Source of the DNA: Nemertoderma westbladi
Taxonomy: Eukaryota; Xenacoelomorpha; Nemertodermatida; Nemertodermatidae
Direction of reading: 5' to 3'
Assembly: GCA_032718475.1 (NCBI GenBank)
Contig: JAUCBJ010000993.1
Span: 1 to 43,974, forward strand
DNA length: 43,974 nucleotides
Shown: positions 18,969-30,448 of the stretch, in pieces
How the letters are laid out: each line of letters starts with the position of its first letter
Position numbering within the stretch: the first letter of the stretch is position 1
Program-made: the position numbers and the translations under genes
The notes under the pieces: model-generated
Databases searched by the model: none
What the model saw: the letters and a program-made list of their open reading frames with translations, nothing else
What the model was told of the DNA's origin: nothing

Positions 18969-19182
18969 TATATTTACGCAAGTGATACCGTAATTTACTT
19001 TACGTACAATTACATTTTGTTACGTTTTGTGTAGCTAATGTTTTTATTGTTTGTTACTAAACCGGGTACACTTCCTTCTAGTTTCCCTATTTTTGATATG
19101 ATAGATTAAAAACTATCATTTTAATTTATCAAAAAATTGCAAAATGGCAAGCTAGCTAGTTTTTGTTTCTTGTTTTTTACAT

Positions 19183-19424
19183 GTTCTAGAACATTTTCAA
19201 TCCATTTCATATAAAAATGTTGTTCTAGATAAAATATTTTTTGTTCTAGAACAAAAAATACAAAGCACTAGCTAATTTGTTAATTTTTTATTATATGTTA
19301 TCTTTGTATGAATTTTATATACTAGCTATTTTTTGTTGATTTTTTTTTTAATGTTCTAGAACATATTATCTATACATTTAATATAAAAATTTTGTTCTAG
19401 AACAAATATTTTTTGTTCTAGAAC
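19183..19424. repeat. cluster of GTTCTAGAAC palindromes (heat-shock-element-like)
   Basis: Five exact copies of GTTCTAGAAC occur at 19183-19192, 19243-19252, 19353-19362, 19394-19403 and 19415-19424, plus two imperfect ones near 19222 and 19436. Each fits the nTTCnnGAAn dimer core of a heat-shock element. They are embedded in AT-rich repeats, so they may be the product of a repeat rather than regulation. The site is intron 1 of the crystallin-fold gene. Confidence 0.7.
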
Positions 19425-19844
19425 AAATATTTTTTGTTCTGTTAATATGGCTATAATGGCACGGTAAAGTTTAAGAGTCCCTAAGATTGTAGTACTATAG
19501 TGTAATCTAATGCAACCGGACTCAGGTACTGGTATTATTAAAATGCTGAAACTGGCTACATGTTCTACTACTCACATTATTATTTTTATATTATTTTATT
19601 TTTTATAGTTATGTTTTTAATCAAGTTGTCTCAAACCACTGTAAGATTTAAGAATAACAACAGAGCTAATAGTGCAATATCGACAGAGGCACCTGTTCCA
19701 AATTTCACACAATATTGTAGTTGCAGATTCTAGGAGATGGTTTATCAAGCAACATTCATACTGTACTTATAATATAGTAGGTAATTTTAGAACCTGAATT
19801 GTAATAGGATAATAACAGTCATAATAAAATTATATTGCTTAATG
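19425..19844. other. intron 1 sequence without recognised genes
   Basis: AT-rich intronic DNA. No coding, RNA or clear repeat signal was found apart from the tandem repeat that starts at its right end. Confidence 0.4.
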
Positions 19845-19955
19845 ATAACTAATAAGATTATATTGTTTAACTTTTTTTATAAAATTATATTGTTTAAGGA
19901 TAACTAATAAGATTATATTGTTTAACTTTTTTTATAAAATTATATTGCCTAACTT
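19845..19955. repeat. 55-bp tandem repeat abutting exon B acceptor
   Basis: Two near-identical copies, starting at 19845 and 19900, of a 55-bp unit containing ATAACTAATAAGATTATATT. The second copy supplies the T-rich tract directly before the acceptor at 19959, so the 3' splice site of exon B is partly built from repeat sequence. Confidence 0.8.
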
Positions 19956-19959
19956 TAAG

Positions 19960-20079
19960 GTGGTTAATCTATGATGGTGATTCCTACACTGATGCCCAAT
20001 TGAGGATATCTACTCCAGAAAATTTTCCGAATGCGAATAGTTGGGGAGATTCGATACTACCTGACAACTCAATATCAAG
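19960..20079 (+). CDS. beta/gamma-crystallin-fold gene, exon B (Greek-key motif 2)
   Basis: A 120-bp exon between acceptor CTTTAAG (19959) and donor CAAG|GTAATA (20079/20080), phase 2 on both sides. It encodes WLIYDGDSYTDAQ..., a B-type Greek key starting with the Trp common in second motifs, then PENFPNANSWGD, and ends at the calcium-site signature. The split codon with exon C completes DNSISS, a full match to (N/D)(N/D)xx(S/T)S. The Gly of the YxxxxYxG signature is replaced by Asp (YDGDSYTD). With exon A it makes one crystallin domain. Confidence 0.84.
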
Positions 20080-20129
20080 GTAATATAATATCAATTAATA
20101 TCAATATAATAATATCAATTAATATAATA

Positions 20130-20460
20130 TCAATACGCAGCGCTACTTTACAAGGCGTCTGTTTTTTCGTTGTCATCTGGACCCAGATATCCCATATACA
20201 GTATTGAGAGATTGACATATCTAGGCCTACAGCCACTAGAACTACGTAGGATACACGCTGACTTGGTATACACTTTTAAGATAATGCACGGTCTAGTTAA
20301 TCTTAGGTGCAATGACTATTTTACCGTATTAAGAAATTGCATTACCAGAGGACATCGTTTCAAAATTCGTGGGTCAAAGTGCAATACAAACTGTGTTGAG
20401 AACGTTTTTACCTATAACAATTTAAACACCATTAATGCTTTAATGGTAGACAAGTCACTA
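20130..20460 (+). pseudogene. LINE reverse transcriptase C-terminal remnant
   Basis: A fragment of a non-LTR retrotransposon ORF2 C-terminus. One frame reads TQRYFTRRLF; after a one-base shift near 20155 the other reads ERLTYLGLQPLELRRIHADL, then VYTFKIMHGLVNL and CITRGHRFKIRGSKCN. This matches the common pattern of CR1/L2/Rex-type elements (RLxxLxLxxLExRRxxADLxxxYKIxxGL ... TRGH). No catalytic RT domain or endonuclease is present, so it is a 5'-truncated dead copy. It lies in the 412-bp intron 2 of the crystallin-fold gene, ending about 30 bp before the exon C acceptor. Confidence 0.72.
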
Positions 20461-20491
20461 TACAAGTCTACATGTCTATTTCTCCCCTTAG

Positions 20492-20665
20492 TGCCCGTGC
20501 GATCACACGAGATGGAAACAGTCCAACTATCGCTTTGTTCGACTTCAAGCTCTTTGAAGGAACCATGTTGGTTCTTGATGATTCATATCCGGATCTCGCT
20601 AAAGCTGGGTTTAACAACGTCGTCTCATCAGCAATAGTGACCAATGGTACTTGGATACTTTATGA
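20492..20665 (+). CDS. beta/gamma-crystallin-fold gene, exon C (Greek-key motif 3)
   Basis: A 174-bp exon between a good acceptor (TCTCCCCTTAG, ending 20491) and donor TATGA|GTAAGT (20665/20666), phase 2 on both sides. After a linker (ARAITRDGNSP) it encodes the third Greek key: TIALFDFKLFEGTM has FxxxxFxG, then LDDSYPDLAKAGF, and NNVVSS fits the calcium-binding signature exactly. It ends NGTWILY, the start of the fourth motif, joined in frame to exon D. This is the clearest crystallin exon in the window. Confidence 0.88.
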
Positions 20666-20717
20666 GTAAGTATATAATTAGCAAGTCGTTAGACTTCATT
20701 ACTGTAAGAAAAAAAAG

Positions 20718-20773
20718 CTTCTGACTACTGACTACTGAATACTGACTACTGACTACTGGCTACTGGCTACTGA
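20718..20773. repeat. heptanucleotide tandem repeat (GACTACT)n
   Basis: Seven to eight copies of GACTACT with variants (GAATACT, GGCTACT) in intron 3, 50 bp after exon C. Confidence 0.85.
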
Positions 20774-20779
20774 CCTTGA

Positions 20780-21060
20780 GCAAAAACGGCTCTAACGATT
20801 TTGATGAAATTTTGCATGGACCATGAAAATAGATTTCTAAGGGTACTTGTGAAATCGCGGTTTAAATTGAAACATCTCAACTTGTTTTATTTCGAAAAAT
20901 AGCCCCAAAACACGAAAATTGCCATAGGCGCAATGATAAAACACCAGCTGGCACTCTTGAAAAATGTATAGAGATGGCCTGGTAATGCATTCAATAGGAA
21001 GGGCAACTAACAAAGAAGTACTTTCTCTGCCAAGTATTATCACTCTACTCTACAACCCAG
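20780..21060. repeat. dispersed repeat family copy
   Basis: The start (AACGGCTCTAACGATTTTGA) resembles sequence near 30190, and the part at 20858-20898 (AATCGCGGTTTAAATTGAAA) recurs at about 24070-24110 with two or three differences. It is therefore a dispersed repeat of unknown class, with no coding capacity. Confidence 0.55.
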
Positions 21061-21108
21061 ACAGTAATCAAACAAAACACGTTCGTAGGGACTTCGCGCA
21101 GCACGAGA

Positions 21109-21470
21109 ATGCATACGTACAAATTTTGGTTTAATTTAATCAACATTAATTTAATTTAAACTTATTTCGGTTTTTATAAAAAGTCTGAACTGCAATTGCC
21201 CGACTTATTTCGGTTTTTATAAAAAGTCTGAAACCACCGGTACCGACTGACCTATTTTTGACCAAACTTCAGATACTTTCCAAACTTTTAATGGACTGCA
21301 TACGTACAAGTTTGGTTTAATTCATCATTTGATTGAACGACTTATTTCAGTTTTTATCAAAAGTCTGAAACTACCGGTACCAAGTGTCCGACAGTCTTAT
21401 TTTGATAAAAACTCAGATTATTTCTAAATTTCTAATAGACTGCATGATGTAATAAAAGTTGGTTTAATTC
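21109..21470. repeat. degenerate 140-185-bp tandem repeat
   Basis: Three diverged units, each starting GACTGCATACGTACAA or similar followed by TTTGGTTTAATT (21109, 21292, 21437). Each has an internal CTTATTTCGGTTTTTATAAA block and CTGAAACCACCGGTACC. Non-coding. Confidence 0.7.
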
Positions 21471-21525
21471 TAGTAATTGTTGTTGGCTTTAAAGAATTTC
21501 ATATAAAAAACGTGCAAAATAAGTT

Positions 21526-21612
21526 TGCCAGAGATATGATTCGAACGAGCGCGAGAAGATCCCATTGGATGGCTAGTCCAACGCCTTATCCACTCAGCCA
21601 ACACCGCTCGAG
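21526..21612 (-). pseudogene. tRNA-Ser-like pseudogene or SINE head
   Basis: The minus strand has TGGCTGAGTGGATAAGGCG (A box and D arm of the Ser/Leu class), an intact 5-bp anticodon stem TTGGA...TCCAA, a long variable arm (GGGATCTTCTCGCG) and GTTCGAATC (B box). The T stem (GCTCG/CATAT) and the acceptor stem do not pair, and the loop CTAGCCA has no serine anticodon. It is therefore not a functional tRNA. A tRNA-derived SINE head or tRNA relic is likely. Confidence 0.7.
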
Positions 21613-21875
21613 GTAACGAGATGGCCAATGAAGGTATTAAAGTTTTATACTGCAATTTCGTAATCACTACTGATAAGTACAGCAGTAGGCCTACCGTACC
21701 GGTAGGCCTATGTCATTACTTCGGAGTCTCTAGCGGATCCCCAATTAAATGTCTTAACTTTTCAATTTCGTAAAAGATAGACTTCATGATTCTCTACAAG
21801 CAACCAAAATTTCAGCTAAGGAAAATGAGGCGTTCCCGAGAAATTTAACATTTTCTAAAAACCACATAATCTGTT

Positions 21876-23656
<1,781 letters not shown>

Positions 23657-25260
23657 ATGCCCCATTTGCCCTATATGAACCGTATGCAAAGGCTCGCCGA
23701 CTACGTGTCTCGCCCCACATTAACTGGTTTAGCTGGCTATTACAGTCTCGGTTGAATAACTCTTCCCAATGCATCCTTGCTATGTTAATTAATTGGCGTG
23801 CAAGCTAAATGACTGTTAGTTACACAGTGTGTTGGCTACACAGTGTATTGTACTATGCTCTCCTCCCATTATTGTTTTATTTTGAAATTTTTGTGCCAAC
23901 ATTAATACTGTGGAGGCTATATGCTTATAAGGCTGAATATTTACTCAGCCTCAAAATGATTCTCCATAAGGCTAACATTATAGTTTGAAATATAAAAATC
24001 TGTTATAATAATAATATAATTGTTATATTTAATTAATATCGTGGTTTACATTGAACAGTGTAAATTGTTAATCGCGGTTTACATTGAAACGTCTCAACTT
24101 GTTTTATTTATTACAAAAATAAGAACGAATTTGTCTTATCACTTCTTGTGCGCGATTGTATTGAATTCATGACAACTGCTGTTATTATTATTAATCAATT
24201 GACACCTCGACTCCACTCTGAGACTCCGACTACTCTATCCGATAGAATAAAATAATCATTTCGCTAACTGCTCTCTATCTTCTATAATCACAACAGCTTT
24301 TATAATTCATTAGATGATTACAACATAATAATTATAGTTTGAAGTTGTCTAGAAAATTTCTCGTACACCACCGGGACTACCCTCACACTAATTGATTATC
24401 AGACAGAACAAAAAGCTTTTACTTGACTCGTACTGTCTCCTACGACTTGCTTCACGGGCCGCTAGGCCCGTCTCTAGTAATATACTACAGAACTGATCGG
24501 ATTTGCTGGACACTGCTGCATCAGAAGCGATCAAGCTTGTAAAACATCTTGCAACTTTTAAATCGATAGTATACAGTAGGCCAACATAAACATTTAATTT
24601 AAAATAAAGGTTTTACACTGTAATAAATGATTTAAAATTATATTTATATATTTATCATTCAATAAAATTATTAATATTCAACATTCAATCAATATATCAC
24701 CAGTATCAGTAAACACATCCAAGTTGTGGTCATTATAGATGTAGCTAAATTGAATAGCCGAAATATTATCAAATTAGTTACAATAGAATTTATACAGCAC
24801 ATAATTGACAGGAACGTGTTAATTAAGGTTGAGGCCTGAGAACAACTATCCAACCAAAACCAATACAGTAATACATCTAATTGTTACATCTAATTTGTTA
24901 AGAATTTGGTAAGTGCATTGCATGATAAGTTCCCACCCAAATATTTCTTAAAATCTATACTGCACTTGGCAAGTATTACTTAATTCCTTAACAAATAATG
25001 CAAAATGTGGTAATTGTAAAATTTTAGTAAAATTATCATGCCAGTAATTTGCCATTAGGCAGTACTTTACTAATATGATAAGATTCTCAACCCGGGCTGT
25101 TAGCGTTAGGGCCTAGCAATTTGGTCAGTAAGTCCAGTCTGCCTCCATCACCAAGCAGGTTATTAAAGGAGCAGGTTATAGAAGCGAGTTGAAAGGAACC
25201 AAAACAATAAACAAGAGTTAGGAATAATTTAATTGAGAATTAGCTGTCAGATGTATGCTA
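23657..25260. other. intron 3 sequence, mostly featureless
   Basis: AT-rich intronic DNA. I found only the repeat copy at about 24070-24110, shared with 20858-20898, and a short hairpin at 24454-24471 (ACGGGCC, loop GCTA, GGCCCGT). No gene was recognised. Confidence 0.45.
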
Positions 25261-25273
25261 CAGGAACATGGTC

Positions 25274-25470
25274 TAATGCTGTAATGCGCCAGGACCTAAA
25301 GCTACAAGACCAAATGCTGTAATGCTACAGGACCTACAGTATTGCGCCAGGACCTAAAGCTATGATGGGGTTAAACGCTAGTAGTACTGGAGTAGGGTAC
25401 CACCTAAAGCGCTGTATATTTCTCATTACAATAAAATTCAATTCAATATGTTTTACAGGATCTAAAGTAT
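25274..25470. repeat. degenerate repeat with AGGACCTAAAGCTA words
   Basis: Several imperfect copies of GCTGTAATGCGCCAGGACCTAAAGCTA or parts of it occur in close succession, giving a weak tandem repeat of about 40 bp. Non-coding. Confidence 0.55.
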
Positions 25471-25853
25471 ACCGATTTAGACCTAACGCTACATTACCAC
25501 CAGACCACTGACTAGGCCTAATTAGAAGACGTTCCATACAGGAAATATGGTTCATGGACAATACCAGGTTTCCATATTACACACACACACACGCACCGAC
25601 ATGCAAACAGACATACTGTACAAACAGACAAATTGACTTTTCAATGTTGATTAAGCATCGCCCTGGCTTGGAAAATTGATGTGTTTGCAGAATTCGACTT
25701 TGCAAAACTGTTATTATGAGTAAAACTATAATGGGTCATTTGGACCCCAACTTACCTTGGAGTTGCCTAAATAATAAAAGCAAATTTAAAAAAAGTGTTA
25801 AAAGTAAAAGTTGTGACCCGGTTACATTTGGATAGAGTATAAAAAAGTAGAAG

Positions 25854-26450
25854 TGTTAGCGGATCCAATTCGCTGCACCACCCAGGGGAAAATGGGGAAA
25901 GTCATGATTTACGAATCATGATTAGCCATCCAATATTGTTAACACAATATTGGATAGGAGGGAGAATGAGGATATATTGTCAGCAACAGAGAGATGCCAG
26001 TTCATCAGCTCATCTCTCGGAGAGGCCAATACAGGGCCAGGGAAAATTAGGGATTGGTTAATGGATATAGATCGACCAATGGAGGGACAGCATGTGTCCA
26101 ATTATAGCGCATCCACTGGTTAGCCAAACCTAGGTAGTAATGTGTCCCATGTAATATATAACCTTTACTCTGTCAATTGTGCTTTAGTTGGTAATATTGG
26201 GTGAGCAGAAGTCGAACGGTTTTCAACCATCATCATTGTCACCATCACTGCTGTTATTGTGTTACTGATTGTGCTATACTACCGGTACTTGTATACTTAT
26301 CAGAGATTAACAACATTAACACCAAACTCTTTTATTATAACTAGCCTTCGGCCTTCAGTCATCCAGCCACAGCAAGCGGACGCGGCGACGCGTATTGAAC
26401 CACGACAAACCCGTTCGGGATTCCCTCGCCAACTCGGGGATCCCGTCACA
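25854..26450. mobile_element. LTR-like sequence, probable solo LTR
   Basis: It begins TGTTAGCGGATCC, a head repeated at 29813-29825 and partly alike for about 60 bp. Two right ends are possible. CA at 26207 gives a 354-bp element with GAAG on both sides (25850-25853 and 26208-26211). CACA at 26450 ends GGGGATCCCGTCACA, an inverted match to the head, but without a clean target duplication. A TATATAACC promoter-like word lies inside. It has no coding region, and the exact class is uncertain. Confidence 0.45.
25902..25955. repeat. two adjacent perfect hairpins
   Basis: 25902-25921 has an 8-bp stem TCATGATT with loop TACG. 25928-25955 has a 12-bp stem ATCCAATATTGT with loop TAAC. They are separated by six bases (TTAGCC). 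Both stems are perfect. Confidence 0.85.
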
Positions 26451-27110
26451 AGGATAATTCATGAAATATTGTGACCCAATCATTATATTGAATTTGTACA
26501 GTACATGTAAACTTCATTTTGGGTAAATTTGACCCAAAGGGTCCTCGGCGGGTTAACTCTATTTTTGGACTTCAGAAACTAGTACAAATTGCAGTAGAAT
26601 TTGCGAACATTTAATCAATAATTTTTAATGTAAAAAGACCAAGTGTCAATATTTCATACCAAAATCATTTTCGCTTACTAGTTGTGCAAAAATTGAACTT
26701 TATGGTGCTCTTATTCCTATAGTAGAATCGTTTACATACTTAGGTCATATCTTAACCCTATTACCACTGGGGTGTTTAGACCATTAGCAGCACTGGCGGG
26801 GGGTTGATTCGGCCGCCCCGCTGTATTTTTGTAATCATCCAATAAAATCCTACGAAATTTGGGCTGTAGGTGAAAAAATTATAGAAGAACATTTTCAAAT
26901 CCAAAAAAAATGTAAATTTTATAAGGTGGGTATAATAATTTTCATGAAAAATAGAAGTCCCAGGACAAAATATTATTTTTTTTGATATTCTAAAAACTGA
27001 TAGTGTGGCATTGTAGTCTAGCAGTAGTAGGTTTTTCACTACGCTGAATCGAATGTGATTATATTCCATTTCCGAAAATTGAACTGTATGGTATTTTTCG
27101 TGCACATAAG
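26451..27110. other. intron 3 sequence without recognised features
   Basis: I see no gene, RNA or strong repeat here. Confidence 0.4.
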
Positions 27111-27116
27111 AAGTGG

Positions 27117-27670
27117 GCGTGGCACTTCAAATTTTGAAAAATACGATATTCGGAAAATAAACCAAAGTTGAGATTTCAACGCACATTTATAGGTTTTATG
27201 GACCGCTGAATCAATTGGAAGTATTATAGAAGCTTGAAGACTGAAGACTTAGTGCTTCGAAATTTTTGGTGCTCCAAAATTAGGGAGTGGCACTTATTCA
27301 AATTTTGAAAAAGTACCACGCCCTAATTGTGGTGTACCAATAATGACGTACTACTAAGACTTGAAGCTTCAATATTACTTTCAATCGATTCAGAGGTCCA
27401 GATAACCTATAAAAATGGGTTGAAATGGAAACCTTGTGGTATTTTCTGAATATCGTAATTATGAAAATTTGAAGTAAGCCTACTTGCCACGCCCTAATTT
27501 TGTTGCACCAAAAATGATGTACCACTAAGAATTGAGTCTTCTATATTACTTTCAATCGATTAAGCGGGCCAGAAAACCCATAAAAATGCATTGAAATCAA
27601 AACTTCGGAGTATTTAACGAATATTGCAAATTTGAAATTTTGAAGTGCCACGCCCTAATTTTAGTGCACC
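27117..27670. repeat. 160-180-bp repeat, one inverted and two direct copies
   Basis: One copy in reverse orientation (27117-27296) is followed by direct copies starting near 27314 and 27486 and the beginning of another near 27644. Shared landmarks are the word CCACGCCCTAATTTT, TATTACTTTCAATCGATT and CATAAAAATG. The first two copies form a head-to-head inverted repeat. Confidence 0.75.
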
Positions 27671-27984
27671 AGAAATGAACCTTCCCTTACATACTTATAT
27701 AGAATAGTAGAGTGCTCCATACGAATCAGAATCTATGAAAGAAGCCCCAACATAAAGATTTACTAACTCACAAATGTCCGAAAATTCGAAAATTTCAAAA
27801 AATCTCTGGGGACCAAATTTTGAGGTGGCACCCACATCGAAAAGTTGAAATCTAATTGCAACGCCGTTTTTTGCAAAAGATGCGCCATTAAATTTGACTA
27901 ATTCTCATAAAAAATTGGGCTGGTACATAATGTGGTTGCATAGATACAGCAATTAAAATCTAGGAAGGGGCCGATTCGCCACCA

Positions 27985-28055
27985 CCCCCCCCCCCCCCCC
28001 CCCCCCCCTAATAATAATAAATACTAATAATAATAAAATTATTATTATTAGTAAA
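27985..28055. repeat. poly-C run of 24 followed by (TAA)n
   Basis: A 24-base C homopolymer at 27985-28008 runs directly into TAA/ATT trinucleotide repeats to about 28055. Homopolymer length in an assembly is unreliable. Confidence 0.9.
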
Positions 28056-28251
28056 TATAAAATAAGTAAGAAATTTACTTTAACTTTAATTTACTTATTT
28101 GATATGAACATGAATGCTAACTCTATCATGTGCAGGATTTTTAAATAAATTTTTTGATTTTTTATATAAATTTGACAAATTTACATTTAAATTTTTATGA
28201 ATTTTTATGCAATAATTGTAAATCTTGACTTCGTGTTTTCATATTTTCCAG

Positions 28252-28396
28252 TTTGGCTGACTACCAGGGCGCCTCTGTTACTCTAACATGGAAGGTGGAA
28301 GATGAACCAAACGAATACAAGTATCCTTCTACCCTTGGAGCTCTGAATGATAATAAAGTTTCATCTGTACGATTTATAGCCCATAAACCAAAATGA
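28252..28396 (+). CDS. beta/gamma-crystallin-fold gene, exon D (Greek-key motif 4, C-terminus)
   Basis: The terminal exon. The acceptor is ATATTTTCCAG (ending 28251), phase 2, completing the Asp codon of WILYD. It encodes LADYQGASVTLTW, so the junction gives YDLADYQG, a perfect YxxxxYxG signature. Then come YPSTLGAL and DNKVSS (calcium-site signature), and it ends VRFIAHKPK with TGA at 28394-28396. AATAAA follows at 28405-28410. The visible exons together encode about 200 residues forming two crystallin domains (four Greek keys). Such proteins range from lens structural proteins to calcium-binding extracellular or stress proteins; the role here is not known. Confidence 0.87.
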
Positions 28397-28404
28397 TAAA
28401 CCAA

Positions 28405-28410
28405 AATAAA
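28405..28410 (+). terminator. candidate polyadenylation signal AATAAA
   Basis: AATAAA lies nine bases after the stop codon of the crystallin-fold gene. It is the canonical hexamer but close to the stop, so the 3' UTR would be very short if it is used. Confidence 0.45.
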
Positions 28411-28725
28411 GGCTAAGCTTAGGCTAGGCTAAAATAAGGCTTAAGCTACGAAACTATAAACAAACGTTGAAACTTATTGTATAAATTTCTTTGGTGACTA
28501 ATATAGTATATTATATTACACGAAGTCACACGACACGTTAAATACACGAAGTTTAAAGTAGGTTGTACTTTATTTTGGTTTATTTTATCAGTATTTCATT
28601 CCTGAATTAACAATATGCCTTGTTTTTAAAAGTTTTTGTCAGATATTGAAAGTTGACAGTGAAAAAGTACACTACACGAAACTGGACTGAACTGAAATGA
28701 ACTGGATTGGAAGCCCACTGGCGCA

Positions 28726-29156
28726 CTGGACCGAACCGGCAATGCAGACAAGAGAAAATAAATTTTGAATTTCATTTCACCATTTTAAATTTAGTTGCGT
28801 ATAAGATGTCGCGAAATTAAGATTACTTTCTTCACATTAAAATCTTGTGTAATACTTTTACTAGTAGGCCTAACTGTAGCAGGTTTCTGGGTTTATAGTT
28901 TGCAGTAATTTGTAATATTGTAAATTTGTATTTAGTATTACTGCAATCTATACACCGACGTGCGACTGACTGGTAGACTGGTAAAATTAGTCCACCAGCA
29001 GTGTTAGAAGAAAGTAATCTTAATTTAGCGATATTTTACACGCAACTAAATTTACGATGTATGATATGACCATATAATTTTCAATAGATATTTTACTTGT
29101 CTGCATGGACAGTTGTTTTTAGATTATCTTTCATTTGGCGGTCCAGTTCGGTCCAG
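28726..29156. repeat. long imperfect inverted repeat (MITE-like)
   Basis: 28787-28832 and 29008-29053 are 46-bp inverted copies with four mismatches. Outside them TGCAGACAAG (28743) pairs with CTTGTCTGCA (29096), and CTGGACCGAAC (28726) with GTTCGGTCCAG (29146-29156). The whole forms a foldback element of about 430 bp just downstream of the crystallin-fold gene. No coding capacity. Confidence 0.75.
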
Positions 29157-29165
29157 ATTCGAAAA

Positions 29166-29812
29166 GAGTAATATCCTGTTGAATGGCACTGCCATTTAGC
29201 ATATGGTAATTCGACCAAAATCCTTATTTAGCTACATATTTTTTATTTCCTAACTTAGCTAAATTTAATAAAAACCTAATTAAGTAAATTATTTACAGTA
29301 TTTCAAGCTGAACTCGTGGGTGGTTATTTTTATATATTTATCAAAAAACGTATAATTAAACAAGCCATATTATCCGCTTATTCTAATATTTACATTATTA
29401 AAATATTCATTATAATATCGAACTATATTATTTGGTTATTTCTTTGAGTATTTATCTTTAAAACATATAATGGTGCACATTTGTCATCCACGCGGATTCC
29501 CATCCCCATAGAACTTATTAGAATTCATCAGTTGTAGACAAATTGAGATACAACATGTTTTCAAACATATTATTATATTTATAACATAATATATAATAAT
29601 ATTAATAATAATATATAATAATAATAATAATAATAATATACATAATATATACCTATATATTCCTATATACAGCATATACAACTATATAATCTTATTTATC
29701 TTATTATCTCAATATTTATCAAATATAATATTTATCCAAAACTGCGTAATCTTATTATCATGATATTTATCAAATATAATATTTATTCACAACTGTATAA
29801 TCTTAATATTTT
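29166..29812. other. AT-rich DNA with (TAA)n microsatellite
   Basis: Very AT-rich. A TAA/TAATA microsatellite lies at about 29575-29645, and short repeats of ATATTTATCAAATATAATATT occur near 29700-29790. No gene seen. Confidence 0.55.
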
Positions 29813-29872
29813 TGTTAGCGGATCCATTCCGCTATGCATTCCAACCACAAAATGGGGGAAGCCAATTTATCA
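29813..29872. repeat. second copy of TGTTAGCGGATCC LTR-like head
   Basis: This stretch starts with the same 13 bases as 25854-25866 and keeps a CCACAAAATGGGGGAAG block similar to GAAAATGGGGAAAG in the first copy; similarity then fades. It is probably a relic of the same family. Confidence 0.5.
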
Positions 29873-29995
29873 CATTGCCAACTATCCTATAGGGCATACC
29901 AGTAGAAGGATGATGCAATAGAACCAGCTGGAGTTGGCAGAGGAAAGTATTATGTTATATACTGTATGCAGATATTATTATGTTATAAAGATGTA

Positions 29996-30073
29996 TGATG
30001 GATGTAATGTAATGTATGTAATGGATGTAATGGATGTAATGGATGTAATGGATGTAATGGATGTAATGATAGA
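29996..30073. repeat. 9-bp minisatellite (GGATGTAAT)n
   Basis: Seven to eight copies of GGATGTAAT with minor variants. The short open frame over it (MDVMDVMDV) is a repeat artefact. Confidence 0.9.
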
Positions 30074-30448
30074 TGTATGTAAGATGGAGTCCTTCCAGGA
30101 CGACAGTACTGGCACTAAGCATTGGTACAACACCATTATTTTTATCATTTTCAGGGCTCCCCGACGACTATGCCATCTTGACTTCTGGAGAGAACGGCTG
30201 AAGGGTTTGGGCTGAAATTTGGCATGGAGGGTCCATAGGCATTTATAATAGCCAAGAGTTTTTTTGGGCGCGAACCGATCATGAGATCCTGGAAAAGTGC
30301 TATTTTATGTACTACATTTTGTCAATATGCATCACATTTTGACAATATTCATCCGCGGGATCATTCTACATAGTTTGTTTTTTAACAGTATCCTTGACTA
30401 CATCTAAAACAATGGCCAATCTGCATACAGTATATAACATAATACTTT
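30074..30448. other. low-copy stretch with dispersed-repeat similarity
   Basis: GAACGGCTGAAGGGTTTGGG near 30188 resembles the repeat starting at 20789. Otherwise I see nothing. Confidence 0.4.

Noticed and set aside
20170-20637. A single 155-codon gene including the LINE-like sequence and part of exon C
   Set aside because: The first part is a LINE relic and the exon C part is in a different frame from the crystallin motif; the acceptor at 20491 separates them.
21526-21612. Functional tRNA gene
   Set aside because: T and acceptor stems do not pair and the anticodon loop does not fit the tRNA-Ser body.
26259-26474. 71-codon open frame in the LTR-like region
   Set aside because: No domain, low length, lies within a probable LTR; chance open frame.
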